Both the position numbers and the translations under genes were made by a program. The notes under the pieces were generated by a model, which worked only from the letters and a program-made list of their open reading frames with translations, was not told the DNA's origin and did not search any database. Below, one piece after another: positions 43,836 to 52,771 of a stretch of 59,001 nt of DNA (the stretch's first letter is position 1; the number at the start of each line of letters is the position of its first letter). Location: contig CACXEJ010000111.1 of NCBI GenBank assembly GCA_902766595.1, positions 1-59,001 of the forward strand, in the 5' to 3' direction. Origin of the DNA: Ruminococcus flavefaciens. Its GTDB lineage: Bacteria; Bacillota; Clostridia; Oscillospirales; Ruminococcaceae.

Positions 43836-44672
43836 TCAGCTGCCGAGCAGCCGTGCCAGAGCATCTGCACACTCCTCACCGGTGATTATCTCCGGAGAGA
43901 TGTCATAACCGGCTTTTTTAAGCTCATAGGCAAGCTCAGTCACCTGCGGCACATCGAGTCCGGCTTCCTTGAGCCGTCCGACCTGCGAAAAGACCTTTTC
44001 GGGCTTGCCGTCCATAATTATACCGCCGCCGTCCATAACTACCACCCTGTCACAGCCGGCTGCTTCTTCCATATAGTGCGTGATGAGCAGAACGGTCATA
44101 CCGTATTCGCGGTTCATACGCCTTACGGTCGCAAGGACCTCTTTTCTGCCCTTGGGATCGAGCATTGCCGTTGACTCGTCAAGTATCAGACACTTCGGCT
44201 GCATCGCGATGACCCCCGCTATCGCAACACGCTGCTTCTGACCTCCCGAAAGCTGGCTCGGCGAATGAAGTCTCAGATCGTACATACCGACGGTCCTGAG
44301 CGCTTCATCGACTCGCTCCCTCATCTCCTCATACGGCACACCGAGGTTTTCGAGCGCGAACGCAACGTCCTCCTCGACGACAGACGATACTATCTGATTG
44401 TCGGGGTTCTGGAAAACCATTCCGGCTGTCTGGCGCAGCTCGTAGAGTCTGCTCTCGTCAGCCGTGTCGATGCCGTCAACGGTTACCTTTCCCTCTGTCG
44501 GGAGAAGTATGGCGTTGATGTGCTTGGCAAGAGTGGACTTGCCCGAGCCGTTGTGCCCGAGCACAGCCACAAACTCTCCCTGCTGAACAGAGAGATCTAT
44601 GCCTCTGAGGACTTCCTTCTCACTGTCGCCGTAGCGGAAATGCAGGTTCTCTATCCTGATTATCTCGCTCAT
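43836..44672 (-). CDS. ecfA1: energy-coupling factor ATPase EcfA1
   Basis: This 278-residue ATPase has Walker A GHNGSGKSTLAKHIN (37-51), FQNPDNQIVSSVVEEDVAF (Q-loop region typical of EcfA1), signature QLSGGQKQRVAIAGV and Walker B KCLILDESTAMLDP, where Ser replaces the usual Pro, as is common in EcfA1. It forms the ATPase heterodimer of the ECF transporter with EcfA2. Its ATG overlaps the stop of the DUF6440 gene by 4 nt. Confidence 0.95.
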   Translation of the reverse strand: MSEIIRIENLHFRYGDSEKEVLRGIDLSVQQGEFVAVLGHNGSGKSTLAKHINAILLPTEGKVTVDGIDTADESRLYELRQTAGMVFQNPDNQIVSSVVEEDVAFALENLGVPYEEMRERVDEALRTVGMYDLRLHSPSQLSGGQKQRVAIAGVIAMQPKCLILDESTAMLDPKGRKEVLATVRRMNREYGMTVLLITHYMEEAAGCDRVVVMDGGGIIMDGKPEKVFSQVGRLKEAGLDVPQVTELAYELKKAGYDISPEIITGEECADALARLLGS

Positions 44673-44872
44673 TTCTTGGACTTGTATTCCTCTATCTCAC
44701 CGGCTGATGAGACAACAGGTCTGCCGTCCCTGTCGAGGAGAACGGTAAGTCCGCAGCCCGAACCGTCTGAATGAGACAGGTAGTTCACACCGGTAACGGT
44801 GTCCACCAGTATTTCTGTCGGAGCAAGTGCTCCCTGTGAGTATATCTTGATAAATCTGACTTCCTTTGCCAT
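44669..44872 (-). CDS. small DUF6440-like protein
   Basis: This 67-residue protein matches the pattern of small DUF6440 proteins (EILVDTVTGVNYLSHSDG, then GCGLTVLLDRDGRPVVS). No function is known. It starts at ATG 44872 after AAAAGGAGCTTACT and overlaps EcfA1 by 4 nt, so it is made together with the ECF transporter. It has no signal or membrane segment. Confidence 0.75.
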   Translation of the reverse strand: MAKEVRFIKIYSQGALAPTEILVDTVTGVNYLSHSDGSGCGLTVLLDRDGRPVVSSAGEIEEYKSKK

Positions 44873-44893
44873 AGTAAGCTCCTTTTCTGTATG

Positions 44894-45865
44894 TTAACTT
44901 CTGTTTATTTTAATGGTCGAGGCTATCTGCAATGCCTCTTCCATAGATCTTGCGTTTATTAACGCGTTGTACTCAAGATCCGGCTCGGCGAATGCGCTTA
45001 TCCAAAGGCGCTTATACTCAGTATCACCGGCTCTTATGGCACTTTTTGAATTTTGGTATGTACACAGATATACCGGTACGCCGTCAGCTTCGAGATAGCG
45101 TATTCCGGGATACTTGTCACCAAACGTAAGGGCTTTCTGCATTGCAATATGCTCGAACGCTTCAGCATTATCATCTGTGCGGTCTTTTTCTGTAACTGAA
45201 AGCAGAGCGCGATATTTTGAAAGCCCTGAACCGTCATACTCCAGTCCCATTGCTTTCATATCATCTTCGATATTTTTCAGCTCTCCGTCAACAGGATAAC
45301 CTCGTTCCCTGACAGTTTCTGATACATACTCTTCATACTCTTCAACTTGTTTTTCAGCTGCCTCCAGATCCTCACCGGACAAATAAGATGTGTCAAAATA
45401 TGTATCGTACACCGTATCCAAATCCGTGCTTTCTTCATCCCAGTGAGTTTCACCCAAAAATCCGACAACCAATGACGAATCCTCATTTTGAGCTACCTTC
45501 AGAGCATGATCGCCAAGCTTAACCTCTGCCGGAACTTTAAATGTCAGCTTGCCGTTGCTTATCTCGTGCCAGTCCGTCGGTATCTCTGCGACCTCCGGCA
45601 TAGGCTCGGCGGTCAGGTTTATACCGGCTCTCGGATCAAACTCAGGCATTGTAGCTATCTGTTCTTTAGCAGTTTCAATTTTATATTCAAATCTGCCGAT
45701 CTTGGTTTCAAGATCAACAGTATGCTCTGCGGTTTCTGTAACGCTCCCGGAAGTGCTCCCGCTCTCAGCAGCCGGAGAAGACTCCTCTGTCTGACCGCAC
45801 GAAACAGCTGCAAAAGACAAAAATGCAGCAAGCATAAATGCAGTAGATCTCATACTTTTCTTCAT
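44894..45865 (-). CDS. lipoprotein, paralogue of the upstream gene
   Basis: This 323-residue protein has a lipoprotein signal (Cys near residue 23, SFAAVSC). It shares several blocks with the 276-residue protein encoded next to it: NRAGINLTAEPMPEV-type (here PRAGINLTAEPMPEV), DWHEISNGKLTFKVPAEV, RYLEADGVPVY and EEALQIASTIKINR. It carries an additional coiled region (about 170-215). The function is not known. The start is 6 nt after the neighbour's stop, with AGGA inside that gene's end. Confidence 0.85.
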   Translation of the reverse strand: MKKSMRSTAFMLAAFLSFAAVSCGQTEESSPAAESGSTSGSVTETAEHTVDLETKIGRFEYKIETAKEQIATMPEFDPRAGINLTAEPMPEVAEIPTDWHEISNGKLTFKVPAEVKLGDHALKVAQNEDSSLVVGFLGETHWDEESTDLDTVYDTYFDTSYLSGEDLEAAEKQVEEYEEYVSETVRERGYPVDGELKNIEDDMKAMGLEYDGSGLSKYRALLSVTEKDRTDDNAEAFEHIAMQKALTFGDKYPGIRYLEADGVPVYLCTYQNSKSAIRAGDTEYKRLWISAFAEPDLEYNALINARSMEEALQIASTIKINRS

Positions 45866-45871
45866 TATGTT

Positions 45872-46702
45872 TTAATTCCTGTTTATTTTAATGGTCGAGG
45901 CTATCTGCAATGCCTCTTCCTGCGAATTGGCTTTTATCATCGCTGAATACTCAAGGTCGGGCTCGACGAAAGCACTCACCCACAGCGAACGGTACTCGTC
46001 GTCATCAGAAGCCTTCGCCGGATCAAAGGTTATACCTGCATATGACTCAAAATAGACCGGAACTCCGTCCGCTTCGAGGTAACGCACCTTCGGGAAAGAC
46101 ATACCGAACGTAACGGCTTTGAGAGTTGCGAGATAGCCGAAAGCTTCTGCCTTGTCATCGGACTCGTCCGCCTCTGTCAGCGAAAGCAGACACTTATATG
46201 TGGAAAGCTGCGAGCCGTCCCAGTCCAAGCCCATATCCTTCATATACTTTGCTGTTTTTTCATCGGTAAGGTCGCCGTCCTTCGGATAGCCGAGGTCATC
46301 GGCTGCCGACTCGGCTTCGCTGTCATACAAAGTAGAGGTCTCAGGCTCCGCAGACCAGTCGTTATCGCTGAAAAACATAATGTTTACCGTTTTGTCAGCA
46401 TTCTTAGCGCTCCTGATAGTTGCGCCGCCCTCTTTCATCTGAACGTCTGCCGGGACCTTGAACGTCAGCTTGCCGTTGGTTATCTCGTGCCAGTCTGAGG
46501 GTATCTCACCGACCTCCGGCATAGGCTCGGCGGTCAGGTTTATACCGGCTCTGTTGTCAAAGTGCGGCATATAGAGCTCAAAGCTGTCACTTGCAGTTGT
46601 AGTCTCGGCTTCCGGCTGAGAGGAGCTCTTATCGTCCTTGCCGCAGGCGGTCACGGAAAAAGCCAGTGCCGCCGTCGCAAGTATTGCCAGTGTTTTTTTC
46701 AT
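45872..46702 (-). CDS. lipoprotein, paralogue of the downstream gene
   Basis: This 276-residue protein has a lipoprotein signal (LAFSVTAC, Cys near 20). The start at 46702 follows AGGAGATAAAT; the longer frame runs into the methyltransferase gene. A domain from about 48 to 276 is shared with the following protein. Stretches of more than 40 bases are identical between the two genes at the end and near the middle, while the rest differs, which points to duplication with local gene conversion. The role is unknown; both are surface proteins. Confidence 0.85.
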   Translation of the reverse strand: MKKTLAILATAALAFSVTACGKDDKSSSQPEAETTTASDSFELYMPHFDNRAGINLTAEPMPEVGEIPSDWHEITNGKLTFKVPADVQMKEGGATIRSAKNADKTVNIMFFSDNDWSAEPETSTLYDSEAESAADDLGYPKDGDLTDEKTAKYMKDMGLDWDGSQLSTYKCLLSLTEADESDDKAEAFGYLATLKAVTFGMSFPKVRYLEADGVPVYFESYAGITFDPAKASDDDEYRSLWVSAFVEPDLEYSAMIKANSQEEALQIASTIKINRN

Positions 46703-46731
46703 ATTTATCTCCTGATACCGTAAAGTGCGGT

Positions 46732-47595
46732 CTATCGGCTGAAAATAGCCGTCGAGCCGCATGGGAGCGTCATTCCGGTAGACTTTACCGGCAGACCTAT
46801 CTCGTCGAAGGTAACGTTCCCGCCGAATTTGCCGGTCAGGACGCTTCCAAGGATATATCCCATAACAGACGGTGAAAGTCCCGTAGTATAGCTGTTTATC
46901 AGGAAGAACAGCGGATCGTCGGAAAGGACTCCGGCGCACAGCTTAACGAGGTCGTAAACGCAGTTCTCGAGCTTCCATATCTCGCCGCCCGGACCTCTGC
47001 CGTAGCTCGGCGGATCCATTACAACGGCGTCGTACTTCCTGCCGCGGCGTATCTCACGCGCGATGAATTTCTCGCAGTCGTCCACTATCCAGCGGATCGG
47101 CTTGTCAGAGAGTCCGGAAACCGCAGCGTTGTCCCTCGCCCACTGCACCATACCCTTTGAAGCATCAACGTGACAGACGGAAGCTCCGGCTTCCGCACAG
47201 GCAAGAGTTGCTCCGCCGGTGTAGGCGAAGAGGTTGAGGACGTTTATCTCACGGCCGGCATTTCTTATCTTATCCGCCATAAAGTCCCAGTTTACAGCCT
47301 GTTCCGGGAAGAGTCCGGTATGCTTGAAGCCGGTGGGGCGGATATTGAATTTCAGGCTGCCGTAGTTTATCGTCCACGACTCAGGGAGCTTCCTGCGGAA
47401 TTCCCACTGTCCGCCGCCCTTGTCGGAACGGTGGTAGTGACCGTCGGCGTTTTTCCACAGCGGATCGAGCCTGTCAGTCTTCCATATTATCTGCGGATCA
47501 GGTCTGACGAGGCTTATATCGCCCCATTTTTCGAGCTTTTCGCCGTCAGAGGTATCGAGTATCGTATAATCCTTCCAGTTTTCAGCTGTTCTCAA
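46732..47595 (-). CDS. class I SAM-dependent methyltransferase, RlmI/RlmK-like, TTG start
   Basis: The 287-residue protein has the SAM loop VLNLFAYTGGATLACAEAGA (about 119-138), acidic ribose contact in HVDASKGM and the catalytic VMDPPSYGRG (about 191-200) of the RNA 5-methylcytosine/N-methyltransferase group acting on 23S rRNA. It lacks an N-terminal PUA domain. TTG 47595 is 8 nt after AAGGAG, with no better ATG. Its substrate is inferred by family only. Confidence 0.85.
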   Translation of the reverse strand: MRTAENWKDYTILDTSDGEKLEKWGDISLVRPDPQIIWKTDRLDPLWKNADGHYHRSDKGGGQWEFRRKLPESWTINYGSLKFNIRPTGFKHTGLFPEQAVNWDFMADKIRNAGREINVLNLFAYTGGATLACAEAGASVCHVDASKGMVQWARDNAAVSGLSDKPIRWIVDDCEKFIAREIRRGRKYDAVVMDPPSYGRGPGGEIWKLENCVYDLVKLCAGVLSDDPLFFLINSYTTGLSPSVMGYILGSVLTGKFGGNVTFDEIGLPVKSTGMTLPCGSTAIFSR

Positions 47596-47617
47596 GACAA
47601 ATTCTCCTTAATGTGGC

Positions 47618-48988
47618 TCAGTTCTTCGGGATATGGCACTCTGACTTGATAGTCTGTGCCGTTTCCATAGCCATTTCGTTTATCTCAGCAAAATCCGGTC
47701 CCTCGACGAGGACGCGGATAAACGGCTCTGCACCGCCGGCTTCACGGACGACTATGCGCCCTGCCGAACCGAGCTTTTCCTCGTTATCCTTGATGATACC
47801 GGTGATGACCGCATTGTTTTTCCAGATCTCCTTTTTCAGCGGTGAGATCCTTACATTTATCACCACCTGCGGCAGGCGGTTCATTTCTCCGGCAAGCTCG
47901 CTGAGCTTTCTGCCGGTTTTTTTCATTATTTCAAGAAGTCTCGCGCCGCAGAGCTGACCGTCACCGACCGATGAGTCGTTCAGGAATATTATGTGTCCGC
48001 TCTTTTCGCCGCCGAGACTGCATTCCTCCTCGAGCATACGGTCGAGGACGTACCTGTCGCCAGTTCCGGACGTGAGCACCTTAATGCCGTTGTCACGGGC
48101 GAAATTGAGCAGTCCGAGACCGCTCATATAGTTCACGACGATAGTGTCGTCGCGCAGAGTTCCGCTGGCTTTCATATCCTTTGCAAATATCGCAAGGAGA
48201 CTGTCTCCGTCGGCGAGCTTTCCGTTCTCATCGACCGCAATACAGCAAAAGCCCTCGCTGTCAAAAGCGAGTCCGCAGTCGCAGAAATTGGCCGGAACGA
48301 AGTCCATAAGCCTTTCGAGCTTCGTTGTTGCAGGCTGAAAAACGTCCTGCTCGAAGTTGTCATCGGGCTCCGGGAGCACGAAAACCTCTGCTCCGAGCTC
48401 TGTAAACAGCCTTTCTGCGGTAGTATCAGCACAGCTCCCCGAGCAGTCGAGAGCTACTCTGAGCCCCGAAAGATCGGCAGAGATCATACTTTTTATGTGT
48501 TCTATGTACCTGTCGGCAGCATCATCACAGCGGAGCATACGCCCCATTTCAGAGCGCGGGCGCGCCAGAGCAGAATTTGCTCCGATGCCGAAAACAAGCT
48601 CCTCTATCTGATCCTCGGCAGCCTTCGGGAAACGCCTGCCGTCCGGGGAATATATGCGTATGCCGCTCGAATTGCCGTCCGGACCTGTTGATGAGATCAT
48701 AATGCAGGCATCGGCGTCGAGTATCTTCGTGAGCCACGCGGCAGCCGGTGCAGGTACGGGACCGAGTCCCTCCGCATCAGCGCCGGCTGAACATATACCG
48801 GCACATACTGCGGCTTCGAGTATATCGGAGGACAGCTTGCCGTCCTTGCCGATGATTATCTTGGATTTTTTGCCCTCACCGCCCGAAAGTACGGCAGCGG
48901 AGGCTCTTCCTGCCTGCATAGCTATCTCGCAGGTCAGGTCGGCGACAGTATTGCCCTTGGCACTGTCTGTTCCGAATAGTCTTGACAT
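47618..48988 (-). CDS. degenerate phosphohexomutase (GlmM-like), probably inactive as a mutase
   Basis: This 456-residue protein follows GlmM from end to end, but three of four active-site loops are altered. The phosphoserine loop (normally ISASHNP) reads CIMISSTGPDGNSSGIR; the metal loop (normally FDGDGDRC) reads LAFDSEGFCCIAVDENG; the phosphate loop (normally RPSGTEP) reads REAGGAEPFIRV. Only the sugar loop GGEKSGHIIF is kept. A normal GlmM converts glucosamine-6-P to glucosamine-1-P for cell wall precursors. This one more likely binds a sugar phosphate without converting it. The start follows AGGAGTATACAAA. Confidence 0.85.
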   Translation of the reverse strand: MSRLFGTDSAKGNTVADLTCEIAMQAGRASAAVLSGGEGKKSKIIIGKDGKLSSDILEAAVCAGICSAGADAEGLGPVPAPAAAWLTKILDADACIMISSTGPDGNSSGIRIYSPDGRRFPKAAEDQIEELVFGIGANSALARPRSEMGRMLRCDDAADRYIEHIKSMISADLSGLRVALDCSGSCADTTAERLFTELGAEVFVLPEPDDNFEQDVFQPATTKLERLMDFVPANFCDCGLAFDSEGFCCIAVDENGKLADGDSLLAIFAKDMKASGTLRDDTIVVNYMSGLGLLNFARDNGIKVLTSGTGDRYVLDRMLEEECSLGGEKSGHIIFLNDSSVGDGQLCGARLLEIMKKTGRKLSELAGEMNRLPQVVINVRISPLKKEIWKNNAVITGIIKDNEEKLGSAGRIVVREAGGAEPFIRVLVEGPDFAEINEMAMETAQTIKSECHIPKN

Positions 48989-49003
48989 TTTGTATACTCC
49001 TGT

Positions 49004-49534
49004 TTATTTATCTGTATCTGTAATTATTGTATATAATGCAATAGGCTTTCTTTTGCCGGCAAAGGTCCCGAAGTCGGCGCAAAGCTGTGCTTCGCCGCGG
49101 TTATTATAGCGGTTGTAGACTCTTATGCCGCCCTCCTCGCGCACACAGAACACCGTATGTATCGAGGAAAGGAAAGGTCTGCCGGTCCAGTAGCTTACTA
49201 TGAAAGCCTTTTCGCCGCGGTATTTGTCAGCACGGACGTACTCCGCACCGAATTTTTCAAGAGCCCTGCCTATTCTTCCGGCATAGCAGCCGAATACTCC
49301 CATAAGCATACGGAAGCGCTCCATATACAAGGCTATCTCCGGCAGCGGAGCGGCTTTTCCGAGGTAGGTCAGCGCGTTGTACACCGATATGACCTCGCAG
49401 CCGTTGAAGCTCATACGGCAGAGCCCGTACCGCAGCTGTGAAACTGCTCCGAGCGCCTGTCCGTTTATCATTTCGCCTTTTTCCGGCAGTCCGCAGCACT
49501 TGCAGTTATGCCGGTAGTTACGTCCCTTTATCAT
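49004..49534 (-). CDS. peptidase C39-like domain protein
   Basis: This 176-residue protein has a papain-like pattern: NGCEVISVYNALTYLG (Cys at about 45), a His in SSIHTVFCVREEGG (about 124) and an Asn/Asp region in RVYNRYNN. A short N-terminal CKCCG motif might bind metal. It lacks a signal peptide. C39-like domains cut double-Gly leaders, but many relatives are inactive or of unknown substrate. The ATG at 49534 has a poor ribosome-binding site; M22, preceded by AAAGGCGAA, is an alternative. It overlaps no neighbour. Confidence 0.55.
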   Translation of the reverse strand: MIKGRNYRHNCKCCGLPEKGEMINGQALGAVSQLRYGLCRMSFNGCEVISVYNALTYLGKAAPLPEIALYMERFRMLMGVFGCYAGRIGRALEKFGAEYVRADKYRGEKAFIVSYWTGRPFLSSIHTVFCVREEGGIRVYNRYNNRGEAQLCADFGTFAGKRKPIALYTIITDTDK

Positions 49535-49548
49535 AGAAAGCCGTCAGC

Positions 49549-50607
49549 TTACAGCGAGAGCTGTCCGCTGTCCGCAGCAGAGGTCTGCTCCGGAGTCTTG
49601 AAGCCGAGGTGCTCATAGGCAAGCCTTGTGGCGCACCTTCCGCGCGGAGTTCTTCCGAGGAAGCCGAGCTGCATAAGGAAGGGTTCGCAGACGTCCTCGA
49701 GAGTTACCGACTCCTCGCCGATAGCCGAAGCAAGTGTTTCCAGTCCGACCGGACCGCCGCCGTAGCCCTTGATTATCATTTCGAGCATACGCCTGTCGAG
49801 GCTGTCGAGCCCGAGACTGTCTATCTCAAGGCGGCTGAGCGCTATCGAAGCTATCTCTCTCGTTATCTGACCGTTGCCCATAACATCGGCAAAGTCGCGG
49901 ACTCTTTTCAGCAGGCGGTTAGCGATACGCGGCGTACCTCTTGCGCGTCCTGCTATCTCCGCAGCGCCGTCGGTCTCACAGGGGATACCGAGTATCATAG
50001 CGCTTCTGCGGACAATATCCGTCAGATCCTCCTTTGAGTAGAGCTCAAGGCGCTCGATGACTCCGAAACGGTCACGGAGCGGTGCCGAGAGCTGACCTGC
50101 ACGGGTTGTAGCTCCGATGAGGGTAAAGGGCTTCAGATCCATTCGTATCGAACGTGCCGAAGGACCTTTTCCGATGATTATATCAATTACTCTGTCCTCA
50201 AGAGCCGGGTAGAGTATCTCCTCTACCGCCCTTGAAAGACGGTGTATCTCGTCTATGAAGAGGACGTCGTTGTCTGAAAGGCTCGTCAGCAGCGAAACGA
50301 GATCGCCGGGCTTTTCGATAGCCGGACCTGTCGTTACGCGGAGATTTACGCCCAGCTCGTGAGCGATGATGCCTGAAAGGGTAGTCTTGCCGAGTCCGGG
50401 AGGGCCGTACAGCAGGACGTGGTCGAGGGGCTCGCCGCGGCGCTTTGCCGCTTCGATGTAAATGGCGATCTTCTCCTTGACCTTCTCCTGACCGACATAG
50501 TCGTGGAGAGTCTGGGGGCGGAGCGTTACTTCAATATCACTGTCCTCGGTGATATTCTCCGGAGATATGACTCTCGGAGCAAACTCCATATCTTCTGTTT
50601 GTATCAT
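49549..50607 (-). CDS. ruvB: Holliday junction branch migration helicase RuvB
   Basis: The 352-residue protein has Walker [18 protein letters not shown] (about 61-77), Walker [14 protein letters not shown], sensor [18 protein letters not shown] and the winged-helix end [15 protein letters not shown]. It drives branch migration of Holliday junctions with RuvA. The start at 50607 follows AAAGGTGAAATA; the ten-residue longer form is unlikely. The order ruvC-ruvA-sseB-ruvB is on one strand. Confidence 0.97.
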   Translation of the reverse strand: MIQTEDMEFAPRVISPENITEDSDIEVTLRPQTLHDYVGQEKVKEKIAIYIEAAKRRGEPLDHVLLYGPPGLGKTTLSGIIAHELGVNLRVTTGPAIEKPGDLVSLLTSLSDNDVLFIDEIHRLSRAVEEILYPALEDRVIDIIIGKGPSARSIRMDLKPFTLIGATTRAGQLSAPLRDRFGVIERLELYSKEDLTDIVRRSAMILGIPCETDGAAEIAGRARGTPRIANRLLKRVRDFADVMGNGQITREIASIALSRLEIDSLGLDSLDRRMLEMIIKGYGGGPVGLETLASAIGEESVTLEDVCEPFLMQLGFLGRTPRGRCATRLAYEHLGFKTPEQTSAADSGQLSL

Positions 50608-50728
50608 TATTTCACCTTTTGCGTATCCTTGATCCACATTGTTTATCTTGACGGCGTATTGATATATTGCTGCATATATTTTGAATTTCAGAAGGGAATA
50701 TAAAGTGTTGCGGATCGCGGATCAGAGA

Positions 50729-51460
50729 TCATTTTTCAAAGTAGCGCTTTTTGCGGACATAGAAGGGATCGACCGTTTCGGCAGCCTTCTTGCCCATATC
50801 CTGCTCATAGCTGATGAAGCAGAGGTGTTCGTTTGCCTTGACCGTCTTGGAGAGGTACTTTGAAAGCGGCACGAAGAGCTTTCTTGTACTTCCCATCATA
50901 TCGAGGACCATAAGTATCTGCGGTCTTTCGCAGCCCTTTATCATCTCCATAATGAAAGCGCGGTCAACATTGGGCTGTTTTGAGAGGAACTTCGTTGCAG
51001 CCTTTGTGATATGGCTGACGGAGTGCTCTACGGGGCGGTAGGAGATCGTATCAGCCTCGTTGTAGGAGATAGCCTTGATCTTGAGGTTTCTCGCAACGAG
51101 GAGTATGCTCTTTATCTCCTGTGAGGAGAACTCCTTGCCGTAGGAATTCGGGTTGAGTACCGCTGAGACCGACTGTATGAGGTCGAAGAGACGCAGACAG
51201 TTGATCTTGTAGCAGTCAACATATCTCTTTGCGAACTGCTGGAGTGCGCGGTAGCTTGTGAAAAACGGGATAAATACGTCGCCGTCGGGGTTCTGCGTGG
51301 TAATGAGTTCGAGCTGGATGCCGCCCTCAGCTCTGTCACGCTCCTGCTTGACGGGGTTTTTACAGATAACATACACGTCGCTCTTTATAAGCGTCTGAAG
51401 GAACACCGATCTCTTTGACGGGTCCTTGATTGCAGCTTTCAATAATTCGTCAAGATTCAT
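50729..51460 (-). CDS. SseB-family protein between ruvA and ruvB
   Basis: The 243-residue protein has an SseB N-domain (about 10-120, with FLQTLIKSDVYVICKN and DVFIPFFTSYRALQQF) and the SseB C-domain (about 135-235). SseB proteins are named for serine sensitivity in Escherichia coli and their mechanism is not known. It sits inside the ruv operon, 32 nt after ruvA and 122 nt before ruvB. The start has AAGGGAAGAATTTATT upstream. No link to recombination is known. Confidence 0.8.
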   Translation of the reverse strand: MNLDELLKAAIKDPSKRSVFLQTLIKSDVYVICKNPVKQERDRAEGGIQLELITTQNPDGDVFIPFFTSYRALQQFAKRYVDCYKINCLRLFDLIQSVSAVLNPNSYGKEFSSQEIKSILLVARNLKIKAISYNEADTISYRPVEHSVSHITKAATKFLSKQPNVDRAFIMEMIKGCERPQILMVLDMMGSTRKLFVPLSKYLSKTVKANEHLCFISYEQDMGKKAAETVDPFYVRKKRYFEK

Positions 51461-51491
51461 AATAAATTCTTCCCTTCTGTAATGGATTCTT

Positions 51492-52115
51492 TTATCGTGC
51501 GTTCTTAGCTGTCATTATCCTTAAAGTTTCTTTTATCAATTCCTGAGTGCTGAGTGACGGATCGAGCTTGCCGAGTATCGGAGCGGCTTCGCCCTGAGAA
51601 TATCCGAGGACCATAAGTGCTTCGAGAGCCTCCGTTACTGCTGAACCGGCTGCTCCCTGCGGAAGTGCGCCGAAGCTGTCAGCGTCGCCGGCAATGCTGC
51701 CGCTCACAGACTCCGATGACACCTTGTCCTTGAGCTCGAGGACTATACGCTGAGCCGTCTTTGCACCGATACCCTTGGTCTTAGTGAATGATTTGCTGTC
51801 GCCTGAGGCAACAAGAAACGCAAAGCGTTCCGGGGTGACGTCGGAAAGGATAGAGAGTGCCGCCTTCGGGCCGACTCCCGAGACTGATATGAGCAGCCTG
51901 AAGCAGCTCAGTTCCTGAAGAGTCGCAAAGCCGAAGAGCTCCACAGCGTCCTCCCTGACGTAGAGGTGGGTATACAGCAGAGCCTCGCTGCCGGTCTCAC
52001 CGAGAGCGGCGGCTGTATTATACGATATTTTGCACCCGTATCCCACGCCTGCACATTCGATCACGGCAAGCCCGAGCTCCTTGACTGTGAGCCTGCCTCT
52101 TAAACTGTATATCAT
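51492..52115 (-). CDS. ruvA: Holliday junction-binding subunit RuvA
   Basis: This 207-residue protein has the OB-fold N-domain (1-63), two helix-hairpin-helix motifs (ISVSGVGPKAALSILS and TKGIGAKTAQRIVLELKDK at about 70-125), an acidic-linker region and the C-domain (155-207) that touches RuvB. It starts after AGAGGAAAAACAT, 24 nt after ruvC. Confidence 0.97.
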   Translation of the reverse strand: MIYSLRGRLTVKELGLAVIECAGVGYGCKISYNTAAALGETGSEALLYTHLYVREDAVELFGFATLQELSCFRLLISVSGVGPKAALSILSDVTPERFAFLVASGDSKSFTKTKGIGAKTAQRIVLELKDKVSSESVSGSIAGDADSFGALPQGAAGSAVTEALEALMVLGYSQGEAAPILGKLDPSLSTQELIKETLRIMTAKNAR

Positions 52116-52139
52116 ATGTTTTTCCTCTGTTTCAGGAGT

Positions 52140-52625
52140 TTATGACCAGCGGACTGAATGTCCGTGGCATATTGCGATAGCGAGAGCGTCGGCAGCATCG
52201 TCGGGCTTTGGTATCTGCGCCAGATTGAGTATCTGCCGCGTCATTTCCATTACCTGCTTCTTCTCAGCCTTGCCGTAGCCGGTGACTGAGACCTTTACCT
52301 GAAGCGGCGTGTATTCCGAAACGGGGATATTCCTCCTCGCGGCGGACAGCACCGTCACTCCTCTTGCCTGTGCGACGTCAATGGCTGTTTTCTGGTTCGA
52401 TGTGAAATAAAGGCGTTCTATCGCCATACAATCGGGCTTGAACTTATCAAAGATGAACTCGATGTCCTCATATATCGCCTTGAGTCTCTCCGGGAAGGGA
52501 GTACCGGCTTCTGTGAGCACAGCGCCGTACTCTATGGGGGTGAACCTCACGCCGTCGTAATCAAGCACTCCGAAGCCGACTATCGCATAGCCCGGATCAA
52601 CACCAAGTATCCTTATATTCTTCAC
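52140..52625 (-). CDS. ruvC: Holliday junction resolvase RuvC, GTG start
   Basis: This 161-residue nuclease has the four acidic residues of the family: ILGVDPG (Asp), AIERLYF (Glu) and KPDDAADALA (two Asp). The promoter (52677-52706) is downstream of every in-frame ATG, so translation must start at a GTG: 52625 (VKNIRILG) is preferred, and 52634 is possible. It heads the ruvC-ruvA-sseB-ruvB operon, and the gene is divergent from pheA. Confidence 0.93.
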   Translation of the reverse strand: MKNIRILGVDPGYAIVGFGVLDYDGVRFTPIEYGAVLTEAGTPFPERLKAIYEDIEFIFDKFKPDCMAIERLYFTSNQKTAIDVAQARGVTVLSAARRNIPVSEYTPLQVKVSVTGYGKAEKKQVMEMTRQILNLAQIPKPDDAADALAIAICHGHSVRWS

Positions 52626-52676
52626 TTTCCACACCGTACCTTCGTATAAACACAACTTCTCACTATATACTTTATT

Positions 52677-52706
52677 ATTATACCACATATATGAGCCCGT
52701 TTGCAA
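52677..52706 (-). promoter_or_regulatory. promoter of the ruv operon
   Basis: On the minus strand TTGCAA (52701-52706), 18 nt and TATAAT (52677-52682). The transcript should start near 52670. No LexA-like dyad was noticed. Confidence 0.75.
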
Positions 52707-52725
52707 TATATTTATTCCATTTTTA

Positions 52726-52754
52726 TTGATTTTCACAAAAAAACCTGTTATAAT
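52726..52754 (+). promoter_or_regulatory. promoter of pheA-metH
   Basis: TTGATT (52726-52731), 17 nt and TATAAT (52749-52754). It is back to back with the ruv promoter, with 19 bp between the two -35 boxes, and lies upstream of a 275-nt structured leader. Confidence 0.8.
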
Positions 52755-52771
52755 GTAGTATGCACTCAATA

